A DNA stretch of 9,013 bases. Source: Chitinophagaceae bacterium (GTDB lineage: Bacteria; Bacteroidota; Bacteroidia; Chitinophagales; Chitinophagaceae). Below are positions 5,401 through 9,013 of the stretch, piece by piece. The stretch lies in assembly GCA_003489485.1 (NCBI GenBank), contig DNMB01000099.1, positions 1-9,013 of the forward strand, given 5' to 3'. Below the pieces are notes generated by a model. It was not told the DNA's origin. It searched no databases and worked only from the letters and a program-made list of their open reading frames with translations. Both the position numbers and the translations under genes were made by a program. Each line of letters begins with the position of its first letter. The first letter of the stretch is position 1.

Positions 5401-6726
5401 CTATTTTCTCATGCCCGGCATCATTTTGCCAAAAGCTCCCAACTTGTTCATATTCTTCATCATGTCTCGCATCTGGTCGAACTGTTTCATGAAGTTGTTG
5501 ACCTCTTGGATATCCTTTCCGCTGCCTTTGGCGATCCTTTTTTTCCGGCTCATATCGATCAGGTCGGGGTTCGCCCGTTCGGCGGGGGTCATGGCATTGA
5601 TCATGGCCTCAACGCCCTTAAAGGAGTTTTCGTCGATATCGATGTCTTTGACCTTGCTGCCTACCCCCGGGATCATGGCGAGCATCTCTTTCATGTCTCC
5701 CATCTTCTTCAACTGCTCGAGTTGCATCTTAAAATCGGCAAAGTCGAACTTGTTCTTTCTGATCTTGGCCTCTAGTTTCTTGGCCTCTTCTTCGCTGATC
5801 TGCGCTTGGGCTTTTTCGACCAGCGTGGTAATATCGCCCATGCCCAAGATCCGCTGCGCCATCCGTTCGGGATAGAAGATATCGAGGGTATCCATCTTTT
5901 CACCATTGCTGGTAAACTTGATGGGTTTGTTGACCGTGTAAGTAATGGATAATGCCGCACCGCCCCTGGTATCGCCGTCGAGTTTGGTCAGTACCACTCC
6001 ACTAAAGTTGAGTCGGTCGTTGAAGGCCTTGGCGGTGTTGACGGCGTCTTGCCCCGTCATACTGTCGACGACGAATAAGATCTCTTGCGGCTGAACAGCT
6101 TCTTTGATACGGCTTACTTCGTTCATCATCGCCTCGTCTACTGCAAGTCTTCCGGCCGTATCGATGATCACCACGTTTTTATTAAGTGTACGGGCCTTGC
6201 TCACGGCATCGCGTGCAATGGAGACCGCATCTTGATTGGCAGCATCTATGTAAACCTCTACTCCGATTTGCTCGCCTAGTACTCTCAATTGTTCCATGGC
6301 GGCGGGGCGGTATACGTCGGCTGCTACGAGCATGGGGCTGAGTCCACGTTTTTGCTTTAGGTAGTTAGCCAGTTTTCCGCTGAAAGTGGTCTTACCGCTA
6401 CCCTGCAAACCCGCGATCAAGATGATGGCCGGATTGCCCTTGTCTTGGAGCGGGGCCGCTGTGCCACCCATGAGCGCGGTCAGTTCGTCCTTTACGATCT
6501 TGGTCATCAATTGACCCGGTGACACTGCATTGATCACCTTGGCTCCAATGGCCTCTTCCTTGACCTTGTCGGTGAATTCTTTTGCGATCTTGTAATTGAC
6601 GTCAGCATCCACCAGGGCACGACGAATTTCCTTGATGGTGGTGGCCACATTCAGTTCGGTAATACGGCCCTGCCCCTTGAGGTTCTTAAAGGCGGTTTCG
6701 AGTTTTTGCTGTAACGAGTTGAACAT
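5401..6726 (-). CDS. ffh: Signal recognition particle protein Ffh (SRP54 GTPase)
   Basis: The 441-residue protein binds signal sequences on nascent chains and, with 4.5S RNA and FtsY, delivers ribosomes to the Sec membrane channel. The N domain (about 1-90) starts MFNSLQQKLETAFKNL. The G domain (about 98-295) has the P-loop GLQGSGKTT (106-114), ADVYRPAAMEQL (136-147), DTAGRL (189-194), TKLDGDTRGGAALS (247-260) and the closing GMGD (295-298). The methionine-rich M domain (about 325-441) holds the RNA-binding RKKRIAKGSG (394-403) and a flexible MRDMMKNMNKLG segment. Length is normal. The frame is open 11 codons upstream, but ATG 6726 gives the canonical N-terminus. A TATCTTTG box lies 16 bp upstream. 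The rpsP neighbour is ancestral. Confidence 0.97.
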   Translation of the reverse strand: MFNSLQQKLETAFKNLKGQGRITELNVATTIKEIRRALVDADVNYKIAKEFTDKVKEEAIGAKVINAVSPGQLMTKIVKDELTALMGGTAAPLQDKGNPAIILIAGLQGSGKTTFSGKLANYLKQKRGLSPMLVAADVYRPAAMEQLRVLGEQIGVEVYIDAANQDAVSIARDAVSKARTLNKNVVIIDTAGRLAVDEAMMNEVSRIKEAVQPQEILFVVDSMTGQDAVNTAKAFNDRLNFSGVVLTKLDGDTRGGAALSITYTVNKPIKFTSNGEKMDTLDIFYPERMAQRILGMGDITTLVEKAQAQISEEEAKKLEAKIRKNKFDFADFKMQLEQLKKMGDMKEMLAMIPGVGSKVKDIDIDENSFKGVEAMINAMTPAERANPDLIDMSRKKRIAKGSGKDIQEVNNFMKQFDQMRDMMKNMNKLGAFGKMMPGMRK

Positions 6727-6742
6727 AGTGCTTGAAGGGGAG

Positions 6743-6750
6743 CAAAGATA
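6743..6750 (-). promoter_or_regulatory. Candidate -7 promoter box of ffh
   Basis: TATCTTTG on the minus strand, in the 39-bp gap between the sigma-factor stop and the ffh ATG, fits TAnnTTTG and is the same octamer as before the dipeptidase. The leader would be about 12 nt. No clear upstream TTG is seen, because that region is the end of the sigma-factor gene. Confidence 0.42.
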
Positions 6751-6765
6751 CGGAGCCACCGCCGA

Positions 6766-7635
6766 TCATCGGGTCAGGAAGCTTCGCAGTCTTTTGGAGC
6801 GATGCGCATGTTGCAAGCGGGCCAGGGCTTTTTCTTTGATCTGCCGAACACGCTCCCGGCTGATACCCATATCGACTCCGATCTCCTCTAGGCTTTTGGC
6901 CAATGGATTTGCGATCCCAAAGTAGGCGCAAAGTATCCGCTGTTGCCGGTCAGTGAGGGTATTTAGCGATCGTTTTATCTCAATTTGCAACGAGGCCTTT
7001 CCCTCTAACTCCTGGTCCGCCCGCATAGCCTCTTTGTCTTCGAGCGTGTCGCACAGGCCGGGCTTGTCGGTTTCGTTAGATGGATAATCGATGCTTTGTT
7101 GTTTTACGTTCACGCAAAGGCAGGCCTTGATCTCTTCTTCGCTTACGCTCATTGAAGCCGCCAGCTCTTGGGTGGTGGGCTCGCGCTCCAATTGTTGTTC
7201 GAGCAGGGCGTAGGTTCGTTGCATGCGCTGCGCACTGCTCACCTTGTTCACGGGTATACGAACGATACGTCCGTGTTCCGCCAGTGCCAGCAAGATCGAT
7301 TGTCTGATCCACCACACTGCATAAGAAATGAACTTGAATCCCTTGGTCCCGTCGTAGCGGGTGGCAGCTTTTACCAAACCCAGATTACCCTCGTTTACAA
7401 GATCACAAAGGGGTAATCCCTGGTGCTGGTACTGCTTGGCTACCGAGATCACGAAGCGCAGGTTGGCACTGGCCAGCCTTTCGGCCGAAAGCTGGCATCC
7501 ATTCTTAATTTTTTGTGAAAGTTCGGCCTCTTCTTCAGGGGTAATCCGCTCGATACCGGCGATCTCTTGCAGATACTTCTCCAAACTGGGATTGTCTCGG
7601 TTGGTGATCGACTTGCCGATCTTTATTTGTCTCAT
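6766..7635 (-). CDS. RpoD-like sigma-70 family RNA polymerase sigma factor
   Basis: This 289-residue factor directs RNA polymerase to promoters. The first residues, MRQIKIGKSITNRDNPSLEKYLQEI, carry region 1.2 without a long region 1.1, as in Bacteroidota primary sigma factors. Region 2 (about 50-122) includes ANLRFVISVAKQYQ (57-70), LCDLVNEGNLGLVKA (76-90) and FKFISYAVWWIRQSI (100-114). Region 3 follows (IVRIPVNKVSS, 124-134). Region 4 has LTDRQQRILCAYFGI (227-241) and the helix-turn-helix LEEIGVDMGISRERVRQIKEKALARL (249-274). The region 3/linker segment (about 140-215) looks divergent, with unusual Cys residues, from the standard RpoD of the phylum, so this may be a second, group-2-like factor; I therefore give no symbol. 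ATG 7635 is chosen over upstream starts at 7641 and 7662 because MRQ-K is the conserved N-terminus. A weak TTG-N21-TAACTTGA promoter lies upstream. Confidence 0.9.
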   Translation of the reverse strand: MRQIKIGKSITNRDNPSLEKYLQEIAGIERITPEEEAELSQKIKNGCQLSAERLASANLRFVISVAKQYQHQGLPLCDLVNEGNLGLVKAATRYDGTKGFKFISYAVWWIRQSILLALAEHGRIVRIPVNKVSSAQRMQRTYALLEQQLEREPTTQELAASMSVSEEEIKACLCVNVKQQSIDYPSNETDKPGLCDTLEDKEAMRADQELEGKASLQIEIKRSLNTLTDRQQRILCAYFGIANPLAKSLEEIGVDMGISRERVRQIKEKALARLQHAHRSKRLRSFLTR

Positions 7636-7729
7636 ACGCATACAGTAAAATTGGAAGTTCAAGTTAGACGATAGGGTGCCGGACGAGCAAGAGAGAATCC
7701 GCTTGTTTTGTTGCTAAAAAACTCCCGTT

Positions 7730-7759
7730 TTGTGTTTGATGTTATTTTCTCTATTATTG
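7730..7759 (+). promoter_or_regulatory. Candidate promoter of the START-like/permease pair
   Basis: TTG at 7730-7732 (within TTTTG) is followed after 19 nt by TATTATTG (7752-7759), one mismatch from TAnnTTTG. The leader would be about 18-22 nt. The box runs into a small inverted repeat, TTGCA-TCGT-TGCAA (7757-7770), that could form a hairpin or be a protein site. Moderate to weak support. Confidence 0.38.
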
Positions 7760-7781
7760 CATCGTTGCAACTGATACACAC

Positions 7782-8159
7782 ATGAGCAAGCAATTATATA
7801 CACTGGAATTTCCGGTGCGTTGTTCTCCGACCATTTTGTACGATTTTTTATCGACCCCTGCCGGTCTCAGCGAGTGGTTCGCAGACAAGGTAGATGAGCG
7901 AGATGGTATTTTTTATTTTGGATGGGATGGAAATGTGGAGCAAGCCGAAGTGGTCGAGAAAGAACAAGATAAATTCATTCGCTATCGTTGGGCTACGGCC
8001 GCTAAAGGAGAATATTTCGAGTTTGCCATCGATAAATCGGAGATCACCAACCAGACCATACTCGTCATTAAGGATTTTGCCGAGAAAAAAGAGATCAAGG
8101 ACCAGACCTTACTTTGGGATCACCAGGTTAAAGATCTGTTTCATCGCTTGGGCAACTGA
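7782..8159 (+). CDS. START-like domain protein (SRPBCC/AHSA1-like fold)
   Basis: The 125-residue protein has no signal peptide or membrane segment. Its layout is that of the helix-grip START/Bet v1-like fold: a first strand (LYTLEFPVRCSP, 5-16), two short helices (TILYDFLSTPAGLSEWFAD, 17-35), a run of antiparallel strands (about 42-100: FYFGWDG, EQAEVVEKE, FIRYRW, YFEFAI, TILVIKDFA) and a C-terminal helix (about 108-125). The pattern 'TPAGLSEWFAD' recalls AHSA1-type proteins, and Bacteroidota genomes carry a distinct small START-like family of this length. Such folds hold hydrophobic ligands, but no ligand is known to me. It begins 21 bp before the LptF/LptG-like permease and is likely co-transcribed with it, so a link to the envelope or lipids is possible but unproven. 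ATG 7782 has no Shine-Dalgarno sequence. Confidence 0.85.
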   Translation: MSKQLYTLEFPVRCSPTILYDFLSTPAGLSEWFADKVDERDGIFYFGWDGNVEQAEVVEKEQDKFIRYRWATAAKGEYFEFAIDKSEITNQTILVIKDFAEKKEIKDQTLLWDHQVKDLFHRLGN

Positions 8160-8180
8160 TTATTGCATTAGTCTACCGAC

Positions 8181-9013
8181 TTGTTTACAAAACTAGATAA
8201 GCTGATCCTGCGGTCCTTTGCCGGACCGTTCATCGCCACCTTCTTTATTACGTTGTTGGTGTTGGTCATGCAATTCTTTTGGCTCTACATAGATGATTTT
8301 GTCGGTAAAGGGTTGGGGCCGGGCGTTATCCTCGAGTTTATCGGTTATCAAAGTGCGGTGCTGGTGCCGTTGGCATTGCCGCTGGCCATGTTGTTGTCTT
8401 CGTTGATGACCTTTGGTAACATGGGTGAAAATTTCGAGCTGGTTGCCATCAAGTCGGCCGGCATCTCGCTGCTTCGCTTTATGCGTCCGCTCTTTTTGCT
8501 CAGCATACTGGTCAGTTTTATTGCTTTTTTATTTTCTAACTATGTGATCCCGGTGGCAAATCTCAAGTCAAGGACCTTGCTGGCCGATATCGTCTATGCC
8601 AAACCTGCCTTTGACTTAAGAGAGGGCGTATTCTATGACCGTATTGGAGGCTATGCCATTAAGATCGGGCAAAAAGAATCGAACGATAGTGTCATTCGCG
8701 ATGTGATCATCTACGAGCAAGGCAATCTGTTGCAAGATAATTTTGTGATGGCCAAAAGCGGTGTGATGCGGGTGACCGGCAACAAACGTTTTTTGGAAAT
8801 GCATTTGCGAGACGGATGGCGCTACCAAGAAAGAGGCAATCCTTTCGACGCCGGCAACAACGAATATATCCGTACGGGTTTCAAGACCTACACCAAGCAG
8901 TTTGATCTGGGTACGCTGGGGTTTACCAATCGAACCGCAGACAGTGTCAACAAGAACAATGAGCGCATGTTCAGTATGCGGCAGCTTAACCGCGCCATCG
9001 ACTCGCTACAACG
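8181..9013 (+). CDS. LptF/LptG-family (YjgP/YjgQ) permease, 3' end outside the window
   Basis: The reading frame stays open from 8181 to the right edge (277 codons, incomplete). It starts at TTG (FTKLDKLILRSFAGPF follows); an in-frame TAG at 8169-8171 rules out a start further upstream, and the first in-frame ATG (codon 30) would cut the first membrane helix. Membrane segments lie at about 14-37, 55-78 and 100-124; then a periplasmic beta-rich domain begins (FDLREGVFYDRIGGYAIKIG, 144-163), as in the beta-jellyroll of LptF/LptG. In the known system LptF and LptG form the membrane core of the LptB2FG ABC exporter, which extracts lipopolysaccharide and passes it to LptC. The missing 3' part should hold the remaining helices. 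Which of the two subunits it is cannot be settled here. It follows the START-like gene by 21 bp. Confidence 0.9.
   Translation, partial: MFTKLDKLILRSFAGPFIATFFITLLVLVMQFFWLYIDDFVGKGLGPGVILEFIGYQSAVLVPLALPLAMLLSSLMTFGNMGENFELVAIKSAGISLLRFMRPLFLLSILVSFIAFLFSNYVIPVANLKSRTLLADIVYAKPAFDLREGVFYDRIGGYAIKIGQKESNDSVIRDVIIYEQGNLLQDNFVMAKSGVMRVTGNKRFLEMHLRDGWRYQERGNPFDAGNNEYIRTGFKTYTKQFDLGTLGFTNRTADSVNKNNERMFSMRQLNRAIDSLQ

Noticed and set aside
5285..5875. 196-codon open frame on the plus strand
   Set aside because: It is antisense to the M domain of ffh and the rpsP-ffh gap; its Met/Ile/Phe-rich composition is what the complement of the M domain gives. No recognised domain.
6762..6772. Palindrome CCGATCATCGG at the end of the sigma-factor gene
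   Set aside because: Short, overlaps coding sequence and the stop codon, no T-run; likely chance.
1..9013. Search for tRNA, SRP RNA, CRISPR, IS ends, phage or defence genes
   Set aside because: None of these was recognised; the region is densely filled with housekeeping genes and shows no composition shift that I can see by eye.

Overview
The window looks like chromosomal housekeeping DNA from a member of the Bacteroidota, most likely the Chitinophagaceae/Chitinophagia. The reasons are: promoter boxes of the TAnnTTTG type with an upstream TTG instead of E. coli-like -35/-10 boxes; no Shine-Dalgarno sequences before the starts; a sigma factor with the short 'MRQ-K' N-terminus of Bacteroidota primary sigma factors; a ribosomal protein S16 with a long acidic Ala/Pro/Glu tail; and a START-like protein next to an LptF/LptG permease. 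This placement is inference from protein and promoter style; no rRNA or other marker is present.

Layout. Nine genes lie on the minus strand. Read in their direction of transcription, from high to low coordinates, they are: a sigma-70 factor (7635-6766), ffh (6726-5401), rpsP (5295-4756), rimM (4672-4142), dinB (4139-2967), an M20 dipeptidase (2907-1537), an Hsp20 chaperone (1419-967), trmD (872-195) and the N-terminus of a Tat-exported Gfo/Idh/MocA oxidoreductase (185 to beyond base 1). Two genes face the other way from a 146-bp divergent region: a START-like protein (7782-8159) and an LptF/LptG-family permease that starts at TTG 8181 and runs off the right edge. No stretch over 300 bases lacks a gene.

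How the genes work together. ffh, rpsP, rimM and trmD are a well-known translation and secretion neighbourhood (SRP GTPase, S16, 30S maturation factor, tRNA m1G37 methyltransferase; in E. coli rpsP-rimM-trmD-rplS lies near ffh). Here the block is split: dinB (error-prone polymerase IV), a dipeptidase and a small heat-shock protein sit between rimM and trmD, and rplS is not directly after trmD. Two perfect-stem terminators (after rpsP and after hsp20) and several candidate promoters (before hsp20, rpsP, ffh, the dipeptidase and trmD) suggest short transcription units rather than one long operon. rimM and dinB, 2 bp apart with a GTG start, are the clearest coupled pair.

I found no phage, insertion sequence, CRISPR array, toxin-antitoxin pair, tRNA or obvious new system. 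The points worth a second look are the interrupted operon, a possibly leaderless trmD mRNA, a divergent RpoD-like sigma factor, a palindrome beside the hsp20 promoter, and a hairpin at the predicted 5' end of the rpsP mRNA.
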